A DNA stretch of 13,877 nucleotides, from contig VBMM01000028.1 of the NCBI GenBank assembly GCA_005878415.1, positions 3,017 through 16,893 of the forward strand. Direction: 5' to 3'. This DNA is from Methanobacteriota archaeon. Its GTDB lineage: Archaea; Thermoplasmatota; Thermoplasmata; RBG-16-68-12. The notes below the pieces were generated by a model. It searched no databases, had not been told where the DNA came from, and saw only the letters and a list, made by a program, of their open reading frames with translations. Of this stretch, positions 13,821 to 13,877 are shown piece by piece. The translations under genes were made by a program, and so were the position numbers. Every line of letters begins with the position of its first letter. The stretch's first letter is position 1.

Positions 13821-13877
13821 CTAGAGGCCTTGTTCCTCGAGGCAGCAGTTGGTGACGGCGAGTCCCTTCGGCGTCTT
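13821..13877 (-). CDS. 3' end of an unidentified minus-strand gene
   Basis: The frame is open from the window edge to the TAG at 13823-13821 and gives 18 residues, KTPKGLAVTNCCLEEQGL. It lies just upstream of the methyltransferase on the same strand, with 24 bases between the stop and the next start, as expected for an operon. The paired cysteines may be functional. Too short for a family call; being real coding sequence is inferred from frame, orientation and spacing only. Confidence 0.4.
   Translation of the reverse strand, partial: KTPKGLAVTNCCLEEQGL

Noticed and set aside
1..13877. Search for CRISPR arrays, tRNA or rRNA genes, insertion sequences or phage genes
   Set aside because: No spaced direct repeats, cloverleaf-like stretches, transposase motifs or terminal inverted repeats were seen; almost all of the window is covered by ordinary metabolic genes.

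Overview
The window is a GC-rich, gene-dense stretch of an archaeal chromosome. The archaeal assignment rests on the metabolic genes: the aromatic pathway starts with ADTH synthase and 3-dehydroquinate synthase II (the aspartate-semialdehyde route), and shikimate kinase is the archaeal GHMP type. TATA-like elements, GGTGA/GGAGG ribosome sites and an FtsZ-superfamily gene fit this. A high-GC member of the Thermoplasmatota or a related euryarchaeal lineage is my best guess, but it is inference only.

Layout. (1) Bases 1-617 hold the 3' part of a divergent FtsZ/tubulin-superfamily gene whose GTP-binding and T7-loop residues are degenerate. (2) After an 85-base gap with a TATA-like promoter, bases 703-10751 form one compact nine-gene plus-strand operon: aroA' (ADTH synthase), aroB' (DHQ synthase II), a fused aroD-aroE, aroK (GHMP), aroA, aroC, a fused chorismate mutase-prephenate dehydrogenase, asd and lysC. 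Neighbouring genes overlap or lie within 5 bases of each other. (3) Bases 10802-12451 (minus strand) encode a DUF885 metallopeptidase-like protein. (4) A 154-base divergent promoter region separates it from trpG (12606-13190, plus). (5) A small SAM-dependent methyltransferase (13236-13796, minus) and the last 18 codons of another minus-strand gene (13821 to the edge) complete the window.

How the genes work together. LysC and Asd convert aspartate to aspartate semialdehyde, which is the amino-donor substrate of ADTH synthase. AroB', AroDE, AroK, AroA and AroC then carry the product to chorismate. The mutase-dehydrogenase fusion takes chorismate to 4-hydroxyphenylpyruvate, the tyrosine precursor, and TrpG would supply the glutamine amidotransferase subunit for anthranilate (or aminodeoxychorismate). 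The operon therefore encodes the aspartate branch from aspartate through to the tyrosine precursor. Its other early substrate, a deoxyketohexose phosphate, and phosphoenolpyruvate must come from elsewhere. No prephenate dehydratase, TrpE or classical AroB/AroG is in the window.

Most notable observations: the degenerate FtsZ-like protein; a shared TATACGTnGTC element at nearly the same distance from the start codon (48 and 49 bases) in front of both the aromatic operon and trpG; two abutting perfect 10-bp palindromes at the trpG promoter; and two consecutive genes that appear to start with CTG inside CTGA overlaps.
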